From assembly GCF_005877885.1 (NCBI RefSeq), contig NZ_VCHY01000001.1:434001-498000 (forward strand): DNA of 64,000 nucleotides, in the 5' to 3' direction. This DNA is from Labilibacter sediminis (GTDB taxonomy: Bacteria; Bacteroidota; Bacteroidia; Bacteroidales; Marinilabiliaceae). This document shows, piece after piece, positions 54,455-63,900 of the stretch (position 1 is the stretch's first letter; every line of letters starts with the position of its first letter). A program made the position numbers and the translations under genes. Below the pieces are notes generated by a model that saw only the letters and a list, made by a program, of their open reading frames with translations, was not told the DNA's origin and did not search any database.

Positions 54455-57400
54455 TTATTTAATTTTATTTTCTAATTCATTAATCTTTGTTTTAAGTGCT
54501 TTTATTTCAGCATATAAAACCGCTGTTAACTGTGCATAATTCAATGATAAATATTTATCATCAGTTTCTTCACCTACAACTAATTCAGGGTAAATATCTC
54601 TAACCTCCTGTGCGATGAAACCTATTGAGTTTTTACCATCCTTTACGTATGTAACAGGGTTTAAATCACCTCTTACCTGTAGGGGTTGAATGTTAGATTT
54701 TAAACGCCTGTCTGAGAATGCAGTTACTTCACCTTTAGCAATTATATTTCCCTCTCCTGTTATCTGTGCAGCAATACCCAAAGATTGATTATCAAACACC
54801 CATCCTCTGTTAGTACCACCACCCATACGGAAATACATATTGTAGTCGCTTGTTGTGTCTAAACGACCGCCCCAAGTTCCATCGGAAATAGTTGACATAT
54901 AGATTTTATATGAATCAGAGTTCCAAAATCTATACCCTCTACCGTTACCGCTTGCAAGTGAATAACCCGTTGCACCATCAGCATAAAAATCAGCACCTTG
55001 AATAGTACCTGTTACATCTAATTTACCGTTATTATCAAGATACATTCTTCTTGTGCCGTTAATGGCAAATTCAATATTTGATGTGTATTGATTGTGAAAA
55101 ATCATTGAATTAGTGGTAGCATTAGCAACAGCAATTTTCATTGCATCCTTACCCGTATCATTGTAACCAATACTACCTTTAACACCACCTGCATCTTGTT
55201 CAAAATGGATAAATGGGTTGTGGGTTTCTGTCACATTATCAGTGTCGGCAATTAGATAAATACCTGCATTACTTTTTGAACGAATAGCTAAAAGACTTTC
55301 GGTTGCTCTATCAGTATAACCGATTGTTATATCGCCTTGTGTATTTATATTACCTGTATTGTGTATATTACCATAATGAGCATCTAAAAAAATACGAGCC
55401 ACACCGTTACTTGCAAAATAAGCACCCCAACTTTTAGTACCAGTAACCCAACTACTAAGAAATGAAGCTTGGTCAGCGTGAGAATAACCTATGCCGTACA
55501 TATTATTTAATAGGCTAACATTAGGGTTATAATTACTACCAATAGTATAAATAGGATTGGTATATGAACCATTAGCACCAATATTATTATAACTGCCCTC
55601 TAAGTGTCCTGTGTTGTGTGCTGAACGTTTAAGATTACCTGTCAATTCAATATAACCATTAACTTTTAAATCATTATTTAAAGTCGTCAAAGAACTGCCT
55701 ATCTGTATCTTATTAATACCGCCTCTACGTATATATACATCACCTGTCTGACCACCATCTACCCCACCTATATATACGTTATTACCTCCTTCTATACCAA
55801 GTAATCTAACAACACTGCCTGTTGTGGATTTCGACTTTAACCAACCTGAATTAGAAGTTATTATACTACCTTCAACTGTTAATTTCTCGGATGTTGAACT
55901 TGTACCTATACCAACATTACCGTGATTACCTTCATTAATAAGAATATCACCACCGCTACCTTTTATCCTAAACCTTGTACGTGAACCATTAGGGTCAGAA
56001 ATATACATTAGAAAATGATGGTCACTTTGTCTATGTGCTATTCTTCCATATGAATCAGGTGTAACAATATCAAATCTTCCCTCACTTGTTGTTGTTGATT
56101 TTACCCTAACTGTTGGTGTGGTTGCAGAAGTAAATTGACCATATCCATTAACATCTAAAGCTTCACTAGCACCTGTTTTATTTATTGCTATTCTACCATT
56201 ACTTTCCACCCTAAATATATGGTCGTTAGCTGGTGAGGTAACACGCAATAATGAATTACTACTATTAACAGTAGTTCCGTTAATATGTATGCCGTAACCT
56301 GTTGTATGATTTTGGGTAAAAGTTGCCACGTATTTTGCATCGGCATTTTGCGTAAACACTGCACTACCTGCAATATTTAAAGCTTCGGTAGGTGCTGCAC
56401 CTGTCTTTATAGAAAGACCTGTACTATTCATAAACATCACATTATTACTACCGTGTATACCTCCAACACCAAACCTTAAATCACCCGTTGCAGCACCATT
56501 AGTAAAATAAACAGAACCCCTATTACCTATTAATCCATAACCATCAACCTTAACTTGGTCTGTTGCAGGTACTGTATTATCGCCTGTAGCCGTACCCATT
56601 ATTCTTTGAGCGAATAATTTACCTTTAGACGGGTTAAATTTAAACCTATCAGCACTATCATATAGTACATTAACGTTATTATGCCAAACAATAGGGTAAT
56701 CAATATCATTTGTTGTATGGTTGTTTACTGTAACTTTTGAAGCTTGTGCAGCGGTTGCACTTATACCTAAATACTTTGAACTTAATGAAGTACCACCTTC
56801 ATATAATGTACCTACATTTACACGTGCATTTGCTGTTGCTTTCCAAGTTGCACCATCTGCAACAAAATTAAATGCATTTAGTGCATCATCATACCATATT
56901 TCATCAACATTAGTGCCAGCACCCCAATTAATAATTATACTATCATCATAAAATGATTTGTCTGCTTTTAGTTGAGTTCTAACAAATGATGTTGAATTAA
57001 GTCCATCTAAAGTATTAGCATCCTGAGCATATGCAACAGATAAACTACTTTCTGTTTTAGTTTTAAATTGTTTGGTTGTATTATCAAAATAGGCAATTCC
57101 ATTTGAAATTGGTGTATCTTCACGTGTTGCCAATATCTGCAAATCATCTATATCTCCTACACGAGCAAAACCATCACTACCAAATACTAACTGACCATCA
57201 TTAGTACCATCATATTTAGTTGCCTGTATACCTGTATAAGTTCCATCAATTAGTGCTGTTGTTGCTCCATCCCTTGTTATAATTAAATCATTGGTTGACT
57301 TAACTATTGTTGTTTCAACTTCATTTATAGTACCTGTAATGGTTAAATCACCTGCAACAGTTAAATTATTAGCTGCAAAATCTTGTGTACCTGAACCACC

Positions 57401-58090
57401 TATTAAAGCATAAACGCCTGTATGCAAGTGATTACCATAGGCAACTGTTGTTGAGGTAGTACCAAAGTTTTTATTGAATGCTGAATTTTTACTAAATATT
57501 GGTTCATAAACTCCACTATGATTATGTGATTTATTCGAATAATTAGTACTTACCCAATTTTCAGTGGCATAACCTGTTAAATCAGTTTGTAAGGTTGATA
57601 AATCGACCGTATTACCGTTTAGTATTGAAAGGTTATTACCAACTAATGATAATGTTTGAGGTGTAATAACAGATTGGTCTAAGCTAATTACACCATCACT
57701 TACATTTATACCATTACCTATTTCAACAAGTCCTTTACTTGTTTTAGTAGCTATAGGTATTTGGTCGAAAATACTACCATAATCACCACCATCAGCATAA
57801 GCAATAACACCACCTTCACTAACAACATCACCTTTAAACCTTACCCTACTATCAATTAAGATTTCATCGTTATTAGCATCATAAGTAATTGATTTATTGG
57901 TGATAGTTAACCCACTCAAAAAATCATAAACACCTGTAATTTCTTCATTTAGTGATTTCTTTGGAAATAAAGAAACATCAATTGATGAAGCAGGTGAAGA
58001 TGATAAAATATTACCAACCGTAACCTCACCATTATATATCCTCTTATTACGGTTGAATTGTTTTGTTTTAAGCTTTTTTATATATGTCAT
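54455..58090 (-). CDS. Phage tail fibre with C-terminal S74 intramolecular chaperone
   Basis: A 1211-residue fibre. The N-terminal about 120 residues probably attach to the tail. The middle is a long series of short beta repeats (GNVGIGTSSTSEKLTVEG, IHINGT, SEALDVNGYGQF). The last about 95 residues are a peptidase S74 domain: SDRRLKSNI followed by SIGFIAQEVRDIYPELV and a terminal coiled coil (LKTKINELENKIK). Ser1126 and Lys1131, five residues apart, match the known autocleavage dyad of endosialidase chaperones, so the domain should trimerise the fibre and then release itself. The fibre probably recognises the host surface. Confidence 0.9.
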   Translation of the reverse strand: MTYIKKLKTKQFNRNKRIYNGEVTVGNILSSSPASSIDVSLFPKKSLNEEITGVYDFLSGLTITNKSITYDANNDEILIDSRVRFKGDVVSEGGVIAYADGGDYGSIFDQIPIATKTSKGLVEIGNGINVSDGVISLDQSVITPQTLSLVGNNLSILNGNTVDLSTLQTDLTGYATENWVSTNYSNKSHNHSGVYEPIFSKNSAFNKNFGTTSTTVAYGNHLHTGVYALIGGSGTQDFAANNLTVAGDLTITGTINEVETTIVKSTNDLIITRDGATTALIDGTYTGIQATKYDGTNDGQLVFGSDGFARVGDIDDLQILATREDTPISNGIAYFDNTTKQFKTKTESSLSVAYAQDANTLDGLNSTSFVRTQLKADKSFYDDSIIINWGAGTNVDEIWYDDALNAFNFVADGATWKATANARVNVGTLYEGGTSLSSKYLGISATAAQASKVTVNNHTTNDIDYPIVWHNNVNVLYDSADRFKFNPSKGKLFAQRIMGTATGDNTVPATDQVKVDGYGLIGNRGSVYFTNGAATGDLRFGVGGIHGSNNVMFMNSTGLSIKTGAAPTEALNIAGSAVFTQNADAKYVATFTQNHTTGYGIHINGTTVNSSNSLLRVTSPANDHIFRVESNGRIAINKTGASEALDVNGYGQFTSATTPTVRVKSTTTSEGRFDIVTPDSYGRIAHRQSDHHFLMYISDPNGSRTRFRIKGSGGDILINEGNHGNVGIGTSSTSEKLTVEGSIITSNSGWLKSKSTTGSVVRLLGIEGGNNVYIGGVDGGQTGDVYIRRGGINKIQIGSSLTTLNNDLKVNGYIELTGNLKRSAHNTGHLEGSYNNIGANGSYTNPIYTIGSNYNPNVSLLNNMYGIGYSHADQASFLSSWVTGTKSWGAYFASNGVARIFLDAHYGNIHNTGNINTQGDITIGYTDRATESLLAIRSKSNAGIYLIADTDNVTETHNPFIHFEQDAGGVKGSIGYNDTGKDAMKIAVANATTNSMIFHNQYTSNIEFAINGTRRMYLDNNGKLDVTGTIQGADFYADGATGYSLASGNGRGYRFWNSDSYKIYMSTISDGTWGGRLDTTSDYNMYFRMGGGTNRGWVFDNQSLGIAAQITGEGNIIAKGEVTAFSDRRLKSNIQPLQVRGDLNPVTYVKDGKNSIGFIAQEVRDIYPELVVGEETDDKYLSLNYAQLTAVLYAEIKALKTKINELENKIK

Positions 58091-58092
58091 AT

Positions 58093-60186
58093 TTATATTT
58101 TCTTAATCTCCAACAACTTACATTCAATTTTTTCGTTTAAATAGTCAATAACACAACCATTTATCATTAATTTCATATCACCCAAATAATTACCATAATT
58201 GAGTGCTTTATTTATTTTAAAGGTATTATTGAGGGTTAAATTTAATGTTGTTGATGGTGTTGATTTGTTAGTTATTATCTGCTCAATTATATGATATTCA
58301 GAATCTTCATAAACCCCATTATATTCAAATTTTGAGATAGGTGTGAAATTCACCTTATCAGGACTATAGAAAAATGCACCACGCTGATTATTATTATTTA
58401 TTTTAAAGTCTGGTTGTTGTAAAATACTGCCTAGTTTTAAATTTAAAATTTGTCCACTATTTATATATCGCTCATCAACAACCCTTTCACTACTCTTTAC
58501 TAGATTATCTAATTTGATATTATGAAGTTCTGCAACATCATCATATACAACAACCTTTGTATCATACATCCTATATTTTACACTAAAAACTAAGGCATTA
58601 TAGTTAATGATACCTATAACTATATTATTATCAATTCCTTCCTGTAGATCATATGCAAAGTCAAGAACCGTTTCAAATTCTAATTCTTTGTCAAATTCCA
58701 TATACTTTTCAGTCAAATTATTAGCCTTAACCAACACTAACGAGTCTGTACTTCCTGTAAAAGCTCCTGTTGTTGGGTCAAATGGTGATGAGTTTGTGAA
58801 TTTTTTGGTAGAATTAGAATAATATTTATCGCCTGAACGTACATACATACCTAAGCTCATAATATAGCTATCATTATTAATACCATTTTCATCAGGATTT
58901 TCCCAATCATCCTTAGTTTCGAAATACATTTTTTTTGTAATCTTCATTTTACTACCATTCATTAGGTAAATAGGATTTACTTTATTTTCAATTACCCAAC
59001 TAGCAGTGTGATTTTCCCATAAATGATAACAATCAAACTCAATGTATACTATTGGTTTTGATGGTTCTGTAGTTTTATATGCTTTTACTATTTTAGGTGT
59101 TGTAATATTTTCACCTATAGGTATATTTTGATTGGTTATATAGTTGGTATGTGTAGTATAATACTCTTTTGTCCAAGCATATTCACCACTACCTTTTGAT
59201 TCACTATTTACATACCCATCGATATAACTAACATTATTTACTTTTCCTGCTATTATATCACTCACGCAATAAGGATCATACTCTATTTCTTGGTTATTAA
59301 TTGCACTAACATAACCCTTTCTTATACTATTACTCTTAAAGCCTATAGTGGTTAATTCAATTGAAGAAAAATCAATATTTATATTTGGTTGTTTTGCAAA
59401 TGTTGGTAATGTATAGTGTGTAAATTCAACATCACCACTAGCACTAGCCAATAAGTCAATTGGATATATAAATATATCATCCCCTATAGTTTGTAATTTT
59501 AGACCATTTGCAATAAGTACATTATTAAGAATATCTTTACAATCATTAGGTTGTAAGTCTTCATCATACCAATTACCATTATTAATACATATATCCTCTA
59601 AATAATTACTACTTAAAGTATTAGTATCATTATCTATTACTACATTAAAAAAATTTTTAAAATAAAGGTTGTTGTATTCAAGACCTACTTTACCAATAAT
59701 AATTTCTAATAATTCCTTTAAGGTTGAAAAGTCAGTGTAAAGATCATTATTATCATCAATAAATTTTACTCTTTCCAAATTTGAAAAACCATTATTTGCA
59801 GTTACTTGAACACCAACACCTATTTCTGTCGTTGATGTTGAAAAGTCTTCATCATATAATTCAGTATTTAAATAACCTATAAAATTCTTTTGACCATCTA
59901 TATAATGCATTACTTTATACCTGTTCATTTCAGGGGTAAAAAGGGTAGATAATACCCCCTCTTCACCTTTATAAAAAAAACTCAAAGTTGCACCACAACT
60001 CATTATACCATCAGTAACAATGTTAATTTCAGGGTATTCAATTTCAAATGAATTATTAATACCTCTCACCTCAATTGAATTAGTATCACCACTTTCATAA
60101 TAATCTCTAATTTCTACCCTATTGTGTCTATTATTATCCGAATAAAACTCATAGAAAAATTTTAAACCATATATACCTGTTGCCAT
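58093..60186 (-). CDS. Phage tail tip / baseplate protein
   Basis: A 697-residue protein between the tape measure and the tail fibre, the usual place of distal tail or tail-associated proteins. The start (YGLKFFYEFYSDNNRHNRVEIRDY) and the region ECGATLSFFYKGEEGVLSTLFTPEMNRYKV (here SCGATL) resemble tail-tip proteins of Bacteroidota siphoviruses that I know only as hypothetical. No lysozyme or peptidase motif is apparent. It starts 4 bases after the tape measure stop. Function is by position. Confidence 0.65.
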   Translation of the reverse strand: MATGIYGLKFFYEFYSDNNRHNRVEIRDYYESGDTNSIEVRGINNSFEIEYPEINIVTDGIMSCGATLSFFYKGEEGVLSTLFTPEMNRYKVMHYIDGQKNFIGYLNTELYDEDFSTSTTEIGVGVQVTANNGFSNLERVKFIDDNNDLYTDFSTLKELLEIIIGKVGLEYNNLYFKNFFNVVIDNDTNTLSSNYLEDICINNGNWYDEDLQPNDCKDILNNVLIANGLKLQTIGDDIFIYPIDLLASASGDVEFTHYTLPTFAKQPNINIDFSSIELTTIGFKSNSIRKGYVSAINNQEIEYDPYCVSDIIAGKVNNVSYIDGYVNSESKGSGEYAWTKEYYTTHTNYITNQNIPIGENITTPKIVKAYKTTEPSKPIVYIEFDCYHLWENHTASWVIENKVNPIYLMNGSKMKITKKMYFETKDDWENPDENGINNDSYIMSLGMYVRSGDKYYSNSTKKFTNSSPFDPTTGAFTGSTDSLVLVKANNLTEKYMEFDKELEFETVLDFAYDLQEGIDNNIVIGIINYNALVFSVKYRMYDTKVVVYDDVAELHNIKLDNLVKSSERVVDERYINSGQILNLKLGSILQQPDFKINNNNQRGAFFYSPDKVNFTPISKFEYNGVYEDSEYHIIEQIITNKSTPSTTLNLTLNNTFKINKALNYGNYLGDMKLMINGCVIDYLNEKIECKLLEIKKI

Positions 60187-60189
60187 TTA

Positions 60190-62283
60190 TTAAAATCTAT
60201 TTACCTTTTTATTATAATTATTTAATACCCCAATCAACTTATCACCTCTAATTTCAAACTCCACATTACTATTAACATTATTACCTTGATTCATTGGTTG
60301 TATTAATGTTTTAAGCTTATTTAATGGTGCTATTACTTCGGGGTTTGATTTTGCACCTGAATATTCACCAACCTCTGCTAGTGTCCTACCGTATGCAATA
60401 CCACCATTGGCTAATTTAGGGGGTGAACTTGTAAAGGTTTTTATTGCAGCACCTGCAGCAACCATTGCAACACCACCTGCAATAGCAATAAATGGATTAA
60501 GAGTTTTTAGCGATTCATTAAAAGCAAATATTGCCATACCTTGAGCAATTAACAGTTTACCAAACTGTTCAGCAAGACCACCAATTAATTGACCAAAACC
60601 TTCTAAAAAATTAGCATCTTCATTAAAAAAACTTTCCATTGCCCCACTTATAGTACCTGCTAATCCTTCACCTAACATAGTGCCTATTTGCTGATTAGCT
60701 AATTCAGCTAACTCTTTTGCACCTTTTTTCATTTTTTCTTTATCAGAATCACTAGGTTTTATTGGTGCTAAATTGAATGAATTAACTTCTTTATCTAGTC
60801 CTACTTTATTGGGGTTTTTAGCAAACTTTACTTCACCTACATTATCAACACCTTTTGATTGCATTTTTTCAAGTTTGTTGATAGTATTATCTATTTCATC
60901 AGTAGCTTCTTTGTACTTGTCTATCTTCTTTTGAAGTGCTTTTATTTCATCATTTATACCACCTATTTCATTTAATGAAGCTGTTTGTCTTCTTTCCTGT
61001 AGTGTCTTTATTTCTGCCTCTAATGTTTGAAGATTTTCAATTTCTTTATTAGTTAATTTCGTTGATTCTCTTGCTGCCTCTCGTCTTCTAACTGCTTCTT
61101 CTCTAATAATATTCATATTAGATTTCAACATCTTCAATTTATTTTCAAGTGCTCCACGTTGTTGTACATCTAACTGTACACTTGAAGACTTTAGAATTTT
61201 TTCAATTTCTAATACATCTTTTTTTGCTTGTCGATACTCTTTTAATAAACTATCATCAGATCTACCCTTTACACTATCTTTTGTTAATGTATTTTCATTG
61301 ATAAATGCTTTATATTGCTTTCGTGCTTTTTCCGCTGCATCACCTATAGTATTTAATGCAACAGCAACACCAATTAATGCAGTTGCTAGTAATACATAGG
61401 GGTTAGCATTTGCAACAGCATTAAAAGCTGTTTGTGCAACCTTAACTGTCTGTAATGCTATAACTAAACCACCCATAGCACCAACTAATTTTAATATTAA
61501 TTCAAAGTTTTGTGCAATGAAAGTTGCCATCTTTTTCATTTGGTTAGTAATGGCTGGCATATTGCTTTTAATAGCACCAAACAATTCAGTAAATGCAGGG
61601 GTTAATTCTTTACCTATTTCAGCTTTTAGATTATTGAAATCAGCTTGCATTTGTGCAGCTTTTACACCTGCATTATCAGATAATCCACCTGTTTCTTTTA
61701 ACTTTTCATTTATTACGGCTAACGCTGCAGATGATATATCACCTGTCTCTTTCATTTTCTCCTTTAACATAGTAGATGAAAGACCAAGGTTATCAAGTAT
61801 TGGAATACTATTACGTGCTAAACCTGTAACAATGGATTCAACCATATAATCAACAGATTCACCCATTTTATTAGCTTGAACTGCTGCAAACTGCATTAAT
61901 TGGGGCATTTTTGAACTGTCAATACCAAATTCTGCTGCTTTAACCGCTGCTTTCATTAATTGGAAATCACTTGCAGTACCTTTTGTATATTCTCTTAGTT
62001 TTCCAATATCAGCACCTTTAAGCTTATCAAATGCTTCTTGTACACCTGATATACTTGCAGATAATTCAACAGCATCTTTTGCATATGTAAATAACTCACG
62101 TGCACCAAAAGTTATACCTATTGCAGCACCTATATTTACTAGTTGATTTGAAACACCCCCAAAGTTTTTATTTAGATTTCTTGAAAATTTATTAACTCTA
62201 CTATTTGCCTTTTTCATTCCCCTCTCAAAATCACTAAGCTCTGCACGTAGTTCAGTTGTTAGGGTAAATTTACTATTACTCAT
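60190..62283 (-). CDS. Phage tail tape measure protein
   Basis: A 697-residue protein with the features of a tape measure: N-terminal helices (ELSDFERGMKKANSRVNKFSRNL), a phage tail tape-measure-like core (YTKGTASDFQLMKAAVKAAEFG; ITKLVGAMGGLVIALQ near 270), long coiled coil about 340-470, and a hydrophobic C-terminal block (ALKTLNPFIAIAGGVAMVAAGAAIK-like, about 590-635). Tape measure length sets tail length; at the usual 0.15 nm per residue this suggests roughly 100 nm. It follows the chaperone gene by 2 bases. Confidence 0.88.
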   Translation of the reverse strand: MSNSKFTLTTELRAELSDFERGMKKANSRVNKFSRNLNKNFGGVSNQLVNIGAAIGITFGARELFTYAKDAVELSASISGVQEAFDKLKGADIGKLREYTKGTASDFQLMKAAVKAAEFGIDSSKMPQLMQFAAVQANKMGESVDYMVESIVTGLARNSIPILDNLGLSSTMLKEKMKETGDISSAALAVINEKLKETGGLSDNAGVKAAQMQADFNNLKAEIGKELTPAFTELFGAIKSNMPAITNQMKKMATFIAQNFELILKLVGAMGGLVIALQTVKVAQTAFNAVANANPYVLLATALIGVAVALNTIGDAAEKARKQYKAFINENTLTKDSVKGRSDDSLLKEYRQAKKDVLEIEKILKSSSVQLDVQQRGALENKLKMLKSNMNIIREEAVRRREAARESTKLTNKEIENLQTLEAEIKTLQERRQTASLNEIGGINDEIKALQKKIDKYKEATDEIDNTINKLEKMQSKGVDNVGEVKFAKNPNKVGLDKEVNSFNLAPIKPSDSDKEKMKKGAKELAELANQQIGTMLGEGLAGTISGAMESFFNEDANFLEGFGQLIGGLAEQFGKLLIAQGMAIFAFNESLKTLNPFIAIAGGVAMVAAGAAIKTFTSSPPKLANGGIAYGRTLAEVGEYSGAKSNPEVIAPLNKLKTLIQPMNQGNNVNSNVEFEIRGDKLIGVLNNYNKKVNRF

Positions 62284-62285
62284 AT

Positions 62286-63011
62286 TTAGGTATTATTTTG
62301 TTTGGTTTCGTTTATTCTTTTTAGAAGTTTTTCACCTCTATTAAAAAGTTCTTCTCTTTCCTCTTTAGTTAAATTTTTAAACTCAGTTATATAATTACTT
62401 TCATTATCCCAAGGGAATTTTAATACATCAGTTACTTTTAAGTTTTCACTATATGGTGCTAAATTGGAATACATTATTAACCTTGTAGATTCACTTTCAT
62501 TCTTTTGATTAGTTTGGTATTGTTGAAGAATTGCATTTAATTCAATATCTGACATTTCATCTAAGAAGTATTTAGGTGAAATACCCATTTCTATACATAT
62601 ACCATATAAATCACGTACCCATATTTTAGGGGTTTCTTCATCTACTTTTTTTTTTACCTCTTCATCTTCATTAACACCATCAACTTCATTTAGTGAACTA
62701 AACAAATCACCTAATTCAGGTATATTTATTTTTTCATCATCAATTAAATCTAAGAAGTCACCAAAGGAGTAATTGAAATTTTTATTTCTACATTTTAACA
62801 ATTGAAAAAACAGATAATACACCTCATTTTCATTATTATAATCTAGTTCAAATAGTGACTTATTAATAATGTTTTCCCATACCATTTTAGCCCTATTACT
62901 TTTCTGTAGTTTATAATCAATCCCTTCAATAGTTACTACTAAAACAGGTTGTAAACTCTCTATATCTTCTTTCATTTTCTCTATAATTTTGATCAAAAAA
63001 AACCCCAACAA
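62286..63011 (-). CDS. Putative tail assembly chaperone with A10 slippery run
   Basis: A 241-residue acidic protein between the tail tube and tape measure genes, where siphoviruses encode the tail assembly chaperone pair (lambda gpG/gpGT type). The alternative ATG at codon 13 (MKEDIESLQP) is a plausible start. Codons 120-122 (KKK) lie in a run of ten A residues (62646-62655 on the minus strand). Slippage by one base either way hits a stop within three codons, giving a roughly 120-residue short form. A long and a short form from slippage would parallel gpG/gpGT, but here the long one is the unshifted frame. No direct homology seen. Confidence 0.65.
   Translation of the reverse strand: MLGFFLIKIIEKMKEDIESLQPVLVVTIEGIDYKLQKSNRAKMVWENIINKSLFELDYNNENEVYYLFFQLLKCRNKNFNYSFGDFLDLIDDEKINIPELGDLFSSLNEVDGVNEDEEVKKKVDEETPKIWVRDLYGICIEMGISPKYFLDEMSDIELNAILQQYQTNQKNESESTRLIMYSNLAPYSENLKVTDVLKFPWDNESNYITEFKNLTKEEREELFNRGEKLLKRINETKQNNT
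62646..62655 (-). promoter_or_regulatory. Candidate slippery site (A10) in the tail chaperone gene
   Basis: The minus strand reads GT followed by A10 and GT. After slipping back one base the next codons are AGT AGA TGA; after slipping forward one, TAG follows at once. Both end translation within three codons. Confidence 0.4.
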
Positions 63012-63027
63012 CTTAATGAAGGGGTTT
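62995..63027 (-). terminator. Terminator after the tail tube gene
   Basis: AAACCCC / GGGGTTT arms with a 14-base loop are followed by TTTTT on the minus strand, 22 bases past the tube gene stop. It would separate abundant tube transcripts from the tail assembly genes. Confidence 0.75.
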
Positions 63028-63049
63028 AATTACTTATTATTATTCACTA

Positions 63050-63475
63050 TTATATTTCATTGATATTATATTCACCCTTTCCAGTTAAAGAAATTGAAAA
63101 CGTTGCAACATCACCATCATTATAAGTTACTTCAATTCCTTCTATTGACATAAAACCATCAATAGAAAACTTTGTATTGTCACTTGCTCCTTCTGCAGTT
63201 GCACTACCTACTACTATTTTTACTTTATCTCTATTCTTGTGCGCTTTAAGTGCCGTAATGAAACCATAATCAGCATCATAACTTAACATACAATCAGATT
63301 TTGCAGACCAATTTAAACGACCCATTACAGAATCATCGTAACCACCTGTATCTTTATTACTTATATCAATAGGAGAACCGCCAAAACTTAAACTAAGTGA
63401 TTTTGAAAATCCTAATTTTGTACTGCCTGAACCTAAAAAAAGGTGCACATCAGTACCCATCATTAATGTACCCAT
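63050..63475 (-). CDS. Phage major tail tube protein
   Basis: A 141-residue protein with the tail-tube-like pattern: LGFSKSLSLSFGGSPIDISNKDTGGYDDSVMGRLNWS and a C-terminal IEGIEVTYNDGDVATFSISLTGKGEY, typical of tube proteins of siphoviruses of Bacteroidota and of Bacillus phage SPP1 gp17.1 type. It follows the DUF3168 gene by 26 bases and has a terminator directly after, as for a highly expressed structural gene. Confidence 0.8.
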   Translation of the reverse strand: MGTLMMGTDVHLFLGSGSTKLGFSKSLSLSFGGSPIDISNKDTGGYDDSVMGRLNWSAKSDCMLSYDADYGFITALKAHKNRDKVKIVVGSATAEGASDNTKFSIDGFMSIEGIEVTYNDGDVATFSISLTGKGEYNINEI

Positions 63476-63501
63476 ATTATTATATTTTATATTTTTTTTA
63501 T

Positions 63502-63900
63502 TTATGTAGTTTTGATGTTGAAAACCATTGATTGTAAGTAACCTTCATTACCATCTTTATCTTTTTCAAAAGTTTCTTCATCATCACCTTCTCTAATTTG
63601 ATTTATATTAATTCCTTCTATTGTTCCCCTAAACTTTATCAATTCATCAGTTATTATATCAGCAATTTCAACTGATTCTTTATAGGTTTTTGCAAATACA
63701 CCAACAAAAGAATTTACATTTTTAAATCCAAAAGCATCTTTTGTATATTCGGTATTTACACCATCCCTAACTAAAATAACATAAGGCATTTCAACACTAT
63801 TATTAGTTTTAATTGGATATATTTTATTAGCTGTTGAACCTGATAATTCAGGTATTTCACTAATGATTTTAATTAGTGCTAAATTTATTTTTTTACTCAT
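63502..63900 (-). CDS. DUF3168-like tail completion protein
   Basis: A 132-residue protein; the start ILKIISEIPELSGSTANKIYPI-like, PYVILVRDGVNTEY, and YKESVEIADIITDELIKFRG match the DUF3168 (tail completion/tail terminator) pattern. It sits between a gp10-like gene and the tube gene, the expected location. Its ATG overlaps the upstream stop (ATGA), so translation is coupled. Confidence 0.8.
   Translation of the reverse strand: MSKKINLALIKIISEIPELSGSTANKIYPIKTNNSVEMPYVILVRDGVNTEYTKDAFGFKNVNSFVGVFAKTYKESVEIADIITDELIKFRGTIEGININQIREGDDEETFEKDKDGNEGYLQSMVFNIKTT

Noticed and set aside
53473-63011. Contractile-tail (myovirus) prophage
   Set aside because: No sheath, baseplate wedge or spike gene appears between the tube and fibre genes; the order fits a siphovirus.
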